This document shows, in pieces, positions 1 to 6,786 of a stretch of DNA of 11,562 nucleotides. The DNA lies in contig JAHELQ010000125.1 in NCBI GenBank assembly GCA_024644125.1, positions 1-11,562 on the forward strand, given 5' to 3'. Numbering within the stretch: position 1 is the first letter of the stretch; each line of letters opens with the position of its first letter. The notes below the pieces were generated by a model. That model saw only the letters and a list, made by a program, of their open reading frames with translations. It ran no database searches and was not told the DNA's origin. This stretch comes from Candidatus Aminicenantota bacterium. GTDB taxonomy: Bacteria; Acidobacteriota; Aminicenantia; UBA2199. A program made the position numbers and the translations under genes.

Positions 1-1283
1 GATCCGAATTGGAAAAGTCCCAAAACCAATTTATGAGGCTTTATGCCTCCATCTCTACTCTGGTAGAGAAACTTCGGCGCTTCCACATACTCCTGGACCA
101 CCCATTTTTTTTCAAGGAATGCGACATCGACGGCCCGTTCCCAGGCGGTCCGCTCCAGCGCCTTTCCAACTGAAATACCAAAGCCCGCCACTCCATCCGA
201 TGGTTTCAATACAAATAGATCTTTGTGGGCAGTTACAAATTTCTGTAAATCTATGGATTCATCTTTGTATAGCGTTTTGCACGCTTTTGTTTTCCTGGTC
301 CATGGGATGTAGTCGTGAATCGCGTCTATCTCCTCTTCGTTAAAATAGTGGGAGTACTGATGATCCGATAATAAGGCTAAATTCAGTTTGTTGGAAAAAA
401 TCCAGGTCAGCGGCCCGTTGAACACCACCGCATTCCCCTGGACATATGCCTGATAAATCTCTTTAGGAATCAATCCATGATTCAATTCCACTACGATCGC
501 GATGCGCTGCTCGCCATAGTATAAGCAATCATGTCCTGTTTGCAATTTATCATCGGCGCACATGATCAGCATTCCATCGAGGGACGCATCCTTTTTTTTT
601 AGAACGGCTTGATACAACCGGTTAATGGCTTGATTTTGGAGATTCTTATCCTTCCCCAGATCTTCCGCCCTCATCACCACGGCGCAGTTGAGAGGATTGC
701 ACTGTTCTCCCAATGCCGCGATGGAATGTTGCACAATATGAGTGATCATCATCGTCAAATTTTCGTATGCCTGCAACCTGACGCCCTCTTCATTCAAGAA
801 ACTCACAAAATCCGGGTTTTTCAAATACACATATCTCCAGTACTGTTGTTCCCAACCTCCCAGCTTGGCACCCAAATTCATCTCCAGGCATTTTAATCCG
901 TTTCCGGTAATAATAAAATCTCCACGCCCCAACATGGCGGCAACATGCTCATCCCGGAATCCTTGAAGCAAGTATTCGGAAGTTTGCTTAGATATTTCAT
1001 AAAAATCGGCGATCTTTTCAGGATGCAAGGCAAAAATCCTTCCAGGTAGACTTTTAATCAGATTTGTAACCTGGATGGAGGCTTGCCGCGTCAATGCGGA
1101 AAAACGGCGATTGATAAATGTAGGTAACAATTGGAATCGCACCGGGCCATATTCGATACTCCCCAGATCGAAATCAGATCGCTTAAAACGTTCCGGCTCT
1201 TGCAAAATACGTTCGAGCAATGTCCGGTTGCACCGGGCCAACGTTTCGTTATTTTTTATAATATCTTGATATTCTTGATTCAT
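1..1283 (-). CDS. Circularly permuted ATP-grasp-like protein, paralogue B (C-terminus cut by window edge)
   Basis: Translating the minus strand from the ATG at 1283 gives 427 uninterrupted codons to the left edge. It has no stop here, so only the C-terminus (about 40 residues, judged from the upstream paralogue) is missing. It aligns along its whole length with the protein of 1280-2755: PTFINRR near 54-60, GRGDFII 119-125, FNGPLTWIFSNKLNLALLSD 288-307, IPWTR 326-330, VLKP 358-361, VVQEYVE 395-401. The order, ExN metal-site-like motif first (LEMN, E134 and N136, followed by LGG) and the LKP plus glycine-rich ATP loop later, is that of circularly permuted ATP-grasp ligases such as glutathionylspermidine synthetase and CP_ATPgrasp proteins. 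The glycine loop is weaker than in paralogue A (GVAGFG versus GSGGRG), and an insertion of about 27 residues after the loop is absent. The start overlaps the upstream stop as ATGA, with GAGGA 9 nt upstream, indicating translational coupling. Substrate unknown; the family call is by motif reasoning, not a search. Confidence 0.85.
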   Translation of the reverse strand, partial: MNQEYQDIIKNNETLARCNRTLLERILQEPERFKRSDFDLGSIEYGPVRFQLLPTFINRRFSALTRQASIQVTNLIKSLPGRIFALHPEKIADFYEISKQTSEYLLQGFRDEHVAAMLGRGDFIITGNGLKCLEMNLGAKLGGWEQQYWRYVYLKNPDFVSFLNEEGVRLQAYENLTMMITHIVQHSIAALGEQCNPLNCAVVMRAEDLGKDKNLQNQAINRLYQAVLKKKDASLDGMLIMCADDKLQTGHDCLYYGEQRIAIVVELNHGLIPKEIYQAYVQGNAVVFNGPLTWIFSNKLNLALLSDHQYSHYFNEEEIDAIHDYIPWTRKTKACKTLYKDESIDLQKFVTAHKDLFVLKPSDGVAGFGISVGKALERTAWERAVDVAFLEKKWVVQEYVEAPKFLYQSRDGGIKPHKLVLGLFQFG

Positions 1284-1304
1284 TGTTTTTGTTCCTCATC
1301 GACT
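1280..1304 (-). promoter_or_regulatory. ATGA stop/start overlap with Shine-Dalgarno between the ATP-grasp paralogues
   Basis: On the minus strand the TGA of paralogue A (1282-1280) shares two bases with the ATG of paralogue B (1283-1281). A GAGGA motif lies 9 nt before that ATG, inside the last codons of paralogue A. This is the usual layout for translational coupling, and it settles the start of paralogue B. Confidence 0.8.
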
Positions 1305-2755
1305 TCGAACATGACCGAAAGCTTTGCCCCTTGATGGCAGTTAATCACTCCCTCCTGAATGCGTTGGGGCAACGCCCTGACAAGCCCGCCGGCGTACCGG
1401 GAACCAAACAAGAGAAAACCCCATACAGTCCGGTGATTGGAGTAACCAAAATCACCGGACTGGTATACATAGGGTTTGGATTCTATATATTCCTGCACTG
1501 TCCAGGTAACGATCTTTTGAGCATTCATGGAAAAGCGATGCCATTCGTCTTCGGTCCGGGGAATCTTAAACTCGAGACCGCGCCAATCTCCAGCGCCCAA
1601 AGCACTTTTTGTGATCGCGTTCCATTGCGCTTGAGATGTGAATTTGCCGACCATGATACCTCGCCCACCGCTGCCGAGGGCGGGCTTCAAAACCAGATGT
1701 TCACGGTTTTCCAACAATAATGTCTCCATGTCGATGGTTTCACCGCGATAGGAGGTTTGTCCGGGTTTGACATTCCGGGTCCAGGGTATATGTCTACGGA
1801 TGGTTTCCTGCTCGCCGGTAGAAAGAATCGGGGAATCCGCCATTTCAGACAATAAGGCCAGATTCGATTTGGACGAAAGCATCCAGGAAATAGGGCCATT
1901 GTAAAGGATAATCTTTCCCTCTTTGAATAGTTCCCATAGGTGGACGGGAACATATCCCTGGCACCATTCCATGATTGTGAATACCGGCCTGTCATAAACA
2001 TAGACATAATCTCCCATCCGCTTCAATTGGGAATAGGAACAGAAGTACACTTTTCCTTCGGGGATATTGAATTTTTTGCGTATATCGCAGTACAAACTGT
2101 TAAAATAAGCTTCTTTGGTATTTTCATTTGACCGGGTAAGAAATTCTGAAATGGGAATGGCAATATTGATTTCCTGGTCGCGCTCTGGAAACCGCTCAAG
2201 ATGGGTCCGGACCAAATGCTCGAGCAACTCGGCGCAGACATCCTTTCTGTGGAACGTTATGTCGTAAGACTTGTAAAAGTCCGTCAAAGCTGGGACAGCG
2301 AAGTATTTGCTCTCCCAGAGAGGAATCTCCAGACCTCCGATATTGGTGTTGATGTTGTACTCGAGGTATTTTATATCGTCTTCGCCAATGATGAAGTCCC
2401 CGCGTCCCACCAGGATATCCAGATCGAAATCATCGACGCCTTCAATAAAATAGCGGGCCAACTCGTCGGGAACTCCATAATATTCAGCAACTTTCCGCAA
2501 GTCATTTTGGAATATGCCGGGAATTTTTCTGAGTAAATTAAAGATATTTCTGGATACCGCTTCCATTTCGCTCCGGGATTGACGGTTGACAAACGTTGGC
2601 CAGGGATGCAATTTATAAAAATAACCCTCGAGATCCATCTTCCTGAAATTTGCCTCCTTCTGGCATTCGGGATGTTGGACCGCATATTCGAGAAACATTA
2701 AATTGGTTTTCGATAATAGCCGGTGATTTTCTTTGATTGTCTCAGAAATGTTCAT
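1280..2755 (-). CDS. Circularly permuted ATP-grasp-like protein, paralogue A
   Basis: 491-residue soluble protein without signal peptide or membrane segment, probably a cytoplasmic ATP-dependent carboxylate-amine/thiol ligase. Motifs in order: PTFVNRQ 53-59; GRGDFII 117-123; LEYN (E132, N134) with following IGG, resembling the Mg-binding ExN motif of ATP-grasp enzymes; IMEW (E263); NGPISWMLSSKSNLALLSE 286-304, similar in place to the EPxWKxxLSNKxLL segment of glutathionylspermidine synthetase; IPWTR 323-327; VLKPALGSGGRG 355-366, the ATP-contacting lysine (K357) and glycine-rich loop; TVQEYIE 419-425, hinge-like. ExN before LKP is the permuted order. An insertion of about 27 residues (around 381-412) is absent from paralogue B. 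The start has AAGGA 7 nt upstream, just behind the stop of the outer-membrane gene (14-bp gap), and the stop overlaps paralogue B's start. The superfamily call is fairly secure; reaction and substrate are unknown. Confidence 0.85.
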   Translation of the reverse strand: MNISETIKENHRLLSKTNLMFLEYAVQHPECQKEANFRKMDLEGYFYKLHPWPTFVNRQSRSEMEAVSRNIFNLLRKIPGIFQNDLRKVAEYYGVPDELARYFIEGVDDFDLDILVGRGDFIIGEDDIKYLEYNINTNIGGLEIPLWESKYFAVPALTDFYKSYDITFHRKDVCAELLEHLVRTHLERFPERDQEINIAIPISEFLTRSNENTKEAYFNSLYCDIRKKFNIPEGKVYFCSYSQLKRMGDYVYVYDRPVFTIMEWCQGYVPVHLWELFKEGKIILYNGPISWMLSSKSNLALLSEMADSPILSTGEQETIRRHIPWTRNVKPGQTSYRGETIDMETLLLENREHLVLKPALGSGGRGIMVGKFTSQAQWNAITKSALGAGDWRGLEFKIPRTEDEWHRFSMNAQKIVTWTVQEYIESKPYVYQSGDFGYSNHRTVWGFLLFGSRYAGGLVRALPQRIQEGVINCHQGAKLSVMFEVDEEQKQ

Positions 2756-2769
2756 GGCATAATCCTTTA

Positions 2770-5007
2770 TTACATGATGAACGCGTAACCGATTTTCAGG
2801 AAAAATGTCCGGTCTTTACGGGTGAGATCCAGGCCATACCAACCGAAATTGTTGTCGGAATACCCCAAATACAAAACTGTTTGGGGGTTGACGCGATACG
2901 AGAAGAGAAATTGCGTAAATAGCGCTTTGTACTCCGAATCGATGTCGTATGTATACATATCGACATTGCGCTGGATATTGGTATACTGGACGGTCGCCCG
3001 CAGAAAGGTTCGCAAATTCATATTATAGATGATTTGCCCCTGGAGCAGATTGGCGGAAAAGATGGTTTCATCGGCAATATGTAAGCGTTGGTAGATATGG
3101 CTGAGATCGATGTTCCAGTTTTTCCCCATGCACCATCTGATTCCCGGGTTCAAAGTCACTACGCTGGCTTTTCTTGAATTGCTGTAATCTATCGTGTCTC
3201 CGACGATAGCATCCACATAATATTTTAATCCGCCGATGGGCTTTTGTTCGATGTGAAATTGGATACGATCGAGGTCGTAAGTGAAGCCTTTGTAGTACTC
3301 TTTGATTTTGTTGAAAGTCGGGCGGAACACAGTTTGCAGCGGACCGGTGTAAGTACTCAACAATGTGAACGTCTGATCTGTCAGGTTGCCTTCTTTATCC
3401 GTAATCCGTTCAAAGGCGGCGGCGACGACTAGTTGCTGAAACCAATGTTTTGGTTTTCCCCAGAATATAGGCGTAAAATATCCCATATAACGACGCATAT
3501 CAACTCTGGGAATAAAGCCGTAATCCGCTCTAAACCCTTGATCCAACTCGGAATATTCGAGTCCATATTGCAAATTACGCCCTTGATGGCGGAAATTGAA
3601 CATAAACGCATTCCCTGAAAATGGATCTTGTGATTGCCCATAATTTGTAGCCACTTGCTGCGAATAATTAGTGTTGGAATTCAGAAACTGAATATTCATA
3701 AATTTCGCTCTGCTCAAACGGAAAAATCCATCCACGCCGGCCACATGGTTGTAATAATCGTCTCCGACACGGCCGGTATACAACAAGCCCAACGCGGAAC
3801 CTTTCCCTACATCCCTGCGGTAACGGAACACGCCGCCGTACACATCCTGTTCAAGCGCTGTTACCGAGGAACCTGCATTGGATGGGAAAATCAAATTGTT
3901 GTATTGATCTTGCGCCGCAAAAAACCCCAACGCGCTCCGACCTAACTTGCCGGTCAATTTAGCTCCCCAGAGAGGATCGTACACCGTACGTGTAAACACT
4001 GCTTCCAGAGGCGTCAGGAAAAAATCACCACCTTCAAGAAAAAACGGCCTTTTTTCAGGATACCGGAGCGCGAACCTTGTATTGACCTCCAATTGAGCGG
4101 CGTCAGCTTCTACATGAGAAAAATCAGGATTGATAGTGGCATTGAGAATTAGATTTGGAGTGATTCCCCAACGACCGGTGATACCCGGTTCAACGTCAAT
4201 TTTCCCGTTTTCCATTTCTCCGGTAGGGAAATCCTCTTTTTTATCAGTACGAGTAATGGTCAAAGTCGGATCGAATTCCAGATTTTTTCCAGCGTTCATT
4301 CCCTGGAAGCCTGTCAATTTATTTACCTGGCACAAATAACAAGTGCGGTTCCGGTCCCTGGTATGTGATCCAATCCGGTAAGAATTATTTCTCGGATAAA
4401 CTCTAAAAAGACTAAATCCCCAGGTCTGCTTTTCTGTTGTCAGCGGGAATCGAAGTTGGTTGAAGGGAATGGCTACTTCAACTTCATATCCGAAATCTGT
4501 TATTTTTCCCGAAGAATCCCAGATAGCGTCCCAGGAAAAATCTTCATAACCTTCCAATTCGCTAAAATTTGCATCCGCCTGGACTCCCAGAGGGTTGACC
4601 CGGAATTGGAAGCCCCTGCGTTCGTCATTGAATGGATCGATAAGAATTACCACATAATCATCCATCAAAAAAGTACTGAGTTCATCCCGTCCCATGAGAT
4701 GGGCGCGAACGCTTCTGGGATTGGGATCGAAACAACGAAACGCTATGTAAAGATTGTTCTCGTCAAATGTTATAAAGCATTCAGACTTTACCAGGGGTTC
4801 CACGTTATCACCCGGAAACCATTCGAAAGCCAAATCCAACTTTGAGGCATGTTTCCATGCATCTTCGTCTATACGGCCGTCTATACGGATCTCCGACTGA
4901 GCAATGCTCACAGTGAGTGGTTCAGCCCAAAGCCCGGCTCCGGATAAAAATAAAATGAGGGCCAGACATACGGATAGAAAGATTTTCTTGCTTGGGGACT
5001 GGTTCAT
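2770..5007 (-). CDS. DUF5916 outer-membrane protein with N-terminal CBM9-like domain
   Basis: 745 residues. Residues 1-28 form a signal peptide (lysines, hydrophobic core, likely cleavage after GLWA). Residues about 34-230 resemble the CBM9-like beta-sandwich that opens DUF5916 proteins (IRIDGRIDEDAW 40-51; DDYVVILIDPFNDERRGFQF 116-135). The rest alternates aromatic and polar residues as in a transmembrane beta-barrel. It carries the family hallmark near 293-326 (NPDFSHVEADAAQ, then FALRYPEKRPFFLEGGDFF) and ends RTFFLKIGYAFIM, an aromatic-rich final strand. DUF5916 proteins are predicted outer-membrane proteins of unknown cargo; no TonB plug is seen. A CxxC at C223/C226 precedes the barrel. 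The start is supported by AGGAGA 7 nt upstream. It lies 30 bp after the AraC-like gene and 14 bp before ATP-grasp A, so co-transcription is likely. Role as export, uptake or display channel for the ligases' product is inference. Confidence 0.92.
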   Translation of the reverse strand: MNQSPSKKIFLSVCLALILFLSGAGLWAEPLTVSIAQSEIRIDGRIDEDAWKHASKLDLAFEWFPGDNVEPLVKSECFITFDENNLYIAFRCFDPNPRSVRAHLMGRDELSTFLMDDYVVILIDPFNDERRGFQFRVNPLGVQADANFSELEGYEDFSWDAIWDSSGKITDFGYEVEVAIPFNQLRFPLTTEKQTWGFSLFRVYPRNNSYRIGSHTRDRNRTCYLCQVNKLTGFQGMNAGKNLEFDPTLTITRTDKKEDFPTGEMENGKIDVEPGITGRWGITPNLILNATINPDFSHVEADAAQLEVNTRFALRYPEKRPFFLEGGDFFLTPLEAVFTRTVYDPLWGAKLTGKLGRSALGFFAAQDQYNNLIFPSNAGSSVTALEQDVYGGVFRYRRDVGKGSALGLLYTGRVGDDYYNHVAGVDGFFRLSRAKFMNIQFLNSNTNYSQQVATNYGQSQDPFSGNAFMFNFRHQGRNLQYGLEYSELDQGFRADYGFIPRVDMRRYMGYFTPIFWGKPKHWFQQLVVAAAFERITDKEGNLTDQTFTLLSTYTGPLQTVFRPTFNKIKEYYKGFTYDLDRIQFHIEQKPIGGLKYYVDAIVGDTIDYSNSRKASVVTLNPGIRWCMGKNWNIDLSHIYQRLHIADETIFSANLLQGQIIYNMNLRTFLRATVQYTNIQRNVDMYTYDIDSEYKALFTQFLFSYRVNPQTVLYLGYSDNNFGWYGLDLTRKDRTFFLKIGYAFIM

Positions 5008-5037
5008 TATTATCTCCTTTTATATTTTTCGTTTTTA

Positions 5038-5436
5038 TCAATACGCTTCAATCCCGGAGACACCCTGTGACTGAATGGATAGTTGTTGCTTAAACCGCTT
5101 CACTTCCATCAAATAATAATATCGTTCGGGTTCGATACAAAAAAAGCGTTTAAATTCCATTGAGAATTTTTGCGGGGATTCAAATCCCAGAGCGTCGGCT
5201 AACTGCAAAAGTGATTCGATGTCATGTTTTCGTATTTTGTAAGCAGCCCGGTATACACGTTCCCTGGACAAATAATCACTCAATTCTAAATGTTGATGCT
5301 TTTTAAATTGCTGTTCAAGCATCGAAACTTCGCAGCCAAATCTCTCGCTGATACTTGTAATGGATAAACCGGCGAGAACATGATCACTACAAGAAAGGAT
5401 GTACTTGATTATTTGGCAAGGGAAACAATGTTTCAT
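5038..5436 (-). CDS. Compact AraC-type HTH regulator with N-terminal CFPC motif
   Basis: 132 residues, almost entirely an AraC/XylS DNA-binding domain with no sensory domain. The first HTH lies about 24-50 (SITSISERFGCEVSMLEQQF) and the second about 74-108, with the family pattern LADALGF, FSMEFKRFF and P103 before YYYL. The conserved arginine after the final tyrosine is not evident. It carries five cysteines (4, 7, 16, 35, 100), including CFPC at positions 4-7, whereas the neighbouring AraC-like protein of 5748-6125 has none; a redox- or metal-responsive role is speculation. It is first in a four-gene minus-strand run, 30 bp before the DUF5916 gene, so it is a natural candidate for local control of that operon. 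Start: AGGAG lies about 10 nt upstream of the ATG. Confidence 0.85.
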   Translation of the reverse strand: MKHCFPCQIIKYILSCSDHVLAGLSITSISERFGCEVSMLEQQFKKHQHLELSDYLSRERVYRAAYKIRKHDIESLLQLADALGFESPQKFSMEFKRFFCIEPERYYYLMEVKRFKQQLSIQSQGVSGIEAY

Positions 5437-5477
5437 AGGTATATGCTCCTGAATTTTGTCTTCTGAGATTACAGCAA

Positions 5478-5498
5478 GCTTCCGCCATTAAGCGAAGC
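5478..5498. repeat. Imperfect inverted repeat upstream of the AraC-like operon leader gene
   Basis: GCTTCCGC (5478-5485) pairs with GCGAAGC (5492-5498) around a 6-base loop, with one bulged C. It lies about 40-60 bp upstream of the ATG at 5436. On the minus strand it could be a leader hairpin or an operator. No T-run follows, so it is not a terminator. Confidence 0.35.
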
Positions 5499-5510
5499 GT
5501 GGGATTACTT

Positions 5511-5530
5511 TAATAGGGCGTAATAGAGGC
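5511..5530. repeat. Tandem TAATAG repeat with 10-bp phasing, possible regulator site
   Basis: TAATAG occurs at 5511-5516 and again at 5521-5526, exactly one helical turn apart, about 75-90 bp upstream of the AraC-like gene start. AraC-family proteins often bind direct repeats, so this is a possible autoregulatory site, but the motif is short and could be chance. Confidence 0.2.
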
Positions 5531-5747
5531 CTTCCTTCTTCGGGGTGACGTTTTTATCTCGCCAATATCCCCAATCAAAAAATAGCACAAATAATGATTC
5601 CAAAAAATCCGCAAAATTGTACGTTTTGGCTGAATAGTTATTTGCTATCGCGCTATTAATAAATAAATATTACGGAACGACTATATTGGCGCCACTGGTT
5701 TGATTACTCCTGATAGTATTTCATATAGCCCTATTTGCACAATAAAG

Positions 5748-6125
5748 TTATTTCCCCTGAGAATCTAACATTTTTTGTGATTTTAGCTTTTGGATAATCG
5801 TTTGATACCTTCCGGGCGAAATCCCCATTATTTTTTTAAATACTTTGATAAAATAATCGGTACGCGAAAAACCCATGAGAATCGAGAGGTAGTCGATTTT
5901 TATGTTGTCGTCTATGTACATCAATAGTGAAGACCGGATGATTTTGGCCTTCAGAATATAGTTGCTTAGCGATTGTTTTTTTTCTTGCTTGAACCTATAC
6001 GATAGGTATGATCTACTTATCTTGAAAGTCCTGGCGATCGAATCGACATTGAGGGATTCCAATTCCCCGTCGGGCCTTGATAATATATATTCTATTATTT
6101 CATCGAATATATTTCTTTTGCTCAT
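5748..6125 (-). CDS. Compact AraC-type HTH regulator, paralogue of the 5038-5436 gene
   Basis: 125 residues forming only the AraC/XylS DNA-binding domain. The first HTH is about 25-50 (VDSIARTFKISRSYLSYRF). The second is about 78-107 and matches the family closely: LSILMGFSRTDYFIKVFKK, then GISPGRYQ. It shares the opening IIxYILSxxD and overall layout with the product of 5038-5436, suggesting duplication, but has no cysteines. With no ligand-binding domain, any signal must come through abundance, modification or a partner protein. The coding sequence is only about 35% G+C by hand count over 5761-6120, lower than the genes to the right, so it may be transferred or fast-evolving. The Shine-Dalgarno is weak (AGAG before the ATG). 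It lies 311 bp upstream of the other AraC-like gene on the same strand. Confidence 0.85.
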   Translation of the reverse strand: MSKRNIFDEIIEYILSRPDGELESLNVDSIARTFKISRSYLSYRFKQEKKQSLSNYILKAKIIRSSLLMYIDDNIKIDYLSILMGFSRTDYFIKVFKKIMGISPGRYQTIIQKLKSQKMLDSQGK

Positions 6126-6208
6126 TGTTCTCTAATATGTAATAGCCTTTTTTTTTAGATAGCTTTTGCCTGATTTTCCCAAAGGCGGGAAACGATAGAC
6201 AGGTTCCG

Positions 6209-6223
6209 TTATCTATTAGATAA
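6209..6223. repeat. 15-bp perfect palindrome upstream of the AraC-like gene, operator candidate
   Basis: TTATCTA (6209-6215), one central T, then TAGATAA (6217-6223) form perfect arms. The site is about 85-100 bp upstream of the ATG at 6125 and is followed by an A-run and TTAATTAA (6233-6240). It could be a dimeric regulator site. On the plus strand no T-run follows; on the minus strand it is preceded, not followed, by T residues, so a terminator is unlikely. Confidence 0.4.
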
Positions 6224-6263
6224 AAAAAAATTTTAATTAATAGAAGATAGCCCGAATCTACCG

Positions 6264-6294
6264 AGGCTGTTTTTATTAAAAAAGGAGACAGCCT
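6264..6294. repeat. Inverted repeat with 7-bp perfect arms between RidA and AraC-like genes
   Basis: AGGCTGT (6264-6270) and ACAGCCT (6288-6294) are perfect arms; the 17-base loop contains T- and A-runs that could extend the stem and an AAAGGAG motif. It sits in the 254-bp gap between the RidA stop (6380) and the AraC-like start (6125). Neither strand has a T-run directly after the distal arm, so it does not fit a classical intrinsic terminator; leader structure or operator are alternatives. Confidence 0.4.
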
Positions 6295-6379
6295 GATAAA
6301 AAATATAGGCGAAGTTATCTCGTAAACAACTAAATCAATTTTAATTTAGCCGTTCAATCCAGTGGTCATTCACCAATTC

Positions 6380-6757
6380 TCATTTAACCGCCGCGATCGC
6401 GTCAATTTCTATCTGATAACCGAAGTGTAACGCACGTGTCGGGACAATCGCTCTGGCTGGACGGTGCTGGCCAAAAAATCTGGAATAGATGGCATCCACT
6501 TTATCCCAATGGGCAATATCAGAGATATAGATAGTTGTTTTCAATACCTGGTCCAGACTACTTCCTCCCGCCGTAAGTATTGCGTTTAGATTCTTCAGGG
6601 CCAACTCTGTCTGTTCTTCGATAGATTCAGAACCAGAAGGCCTCTCTCCCGGCTTTATGGGCAATTGGCCGGAAACATACATCAGATTGTCATGTATCAC
6701 CGCCTGAGAATAATGTCCTGACGGTTTTGGGGCATTGTTTGTTAAAATTTTTTTCAC
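6380..6757 (-). CDS. ridA: RidA-family (YjgF/YER057c/UK114) imine/enamine deaminase
   Basis: 125 residues, the usual length for this trimeric cytosolic family, which hydrolyses reactive 2-aminoacrylate and related imines made by PLP enzymes. Recognisable elements: NAPKPSGHYSQAV 8-20 (Y16), YVSGQLP 27-33 (S29), PARAIVP 100-106 with R102 matching the substrate-binding arginine R105 of E. coli RidA, and the C-terminal QIEIDAIA 115-122 with E117 matching E120. The catalytic set looks complete, so deaminase activity is plausible, though RidA subfamilies differ in substrate. The start is GTG at 6757, supported by AAAGGAG 6 nt upstream. A promoter-like sequence lies at 6787-6815. No partner enzyme is adjacent; the gene is divergent from an EamA transporter. 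Confidence 0.9.
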   Translation of the reverse strand: MKKILTNNAPKPSGHYSQAVIHDNLMYVSGQLPIKPGERPSGSESIEEQTELALKNLNAILTAGGSSLDQVLKTTIYISDIAHWDKVDAIYSRFFGQHRPARAIVPTRALHFGYQIEIDAIAAVK

Positions 6758-6786
6758 TTTCTTCTCCTTTGGTTATTAATATTTGA

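Larger units (their letters stand above)
5437..5747. other. 311-bp AT-rich intergenic region upstream of the AraC/DUF5916/ATP-grasp operon
   Basis: No convincing open reading frame was found on either strand; minus-strand starts near SD-like motifs run only a few codons before a stop. The region must hold the operon promoter if the first AraC-like gene is not read from the gene of 5748-6125. I see no strong sigma70 match: one weak minus-strand candidate (TTGTGC, 18 nt, TACTAT) lies just after the stop of the upstream AraC-like gene. An imperfect hairpin (5478-5498) and a 10-bp-phased repeat (5511-5526) are listed separately. No T-run follows any stem, so no intrinsic terminator is called. Confidence 0.5.

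Noticed and set aside
119..966. Several short plus-strand open frames at the left edge
   Set aside because: The minus strand here encodes the second ATP-grasp paralogue without interruption, so these are shadow frames.
6264..6294. Intrinsic terminator for the RidA gene
   Set aside because: Perfect 7-bp arms, but no T-run follows the distal arm on the minus strand and the loop is long.
5437..6379. A small precursor peptide gene for the ATP-grasp enzymes
   Set aside because: I looked for short frames with a ribosome site in the two gaps; candidates stop within a few codons, so a peptide substrate is not supported here. It could lie beyond the left edge.
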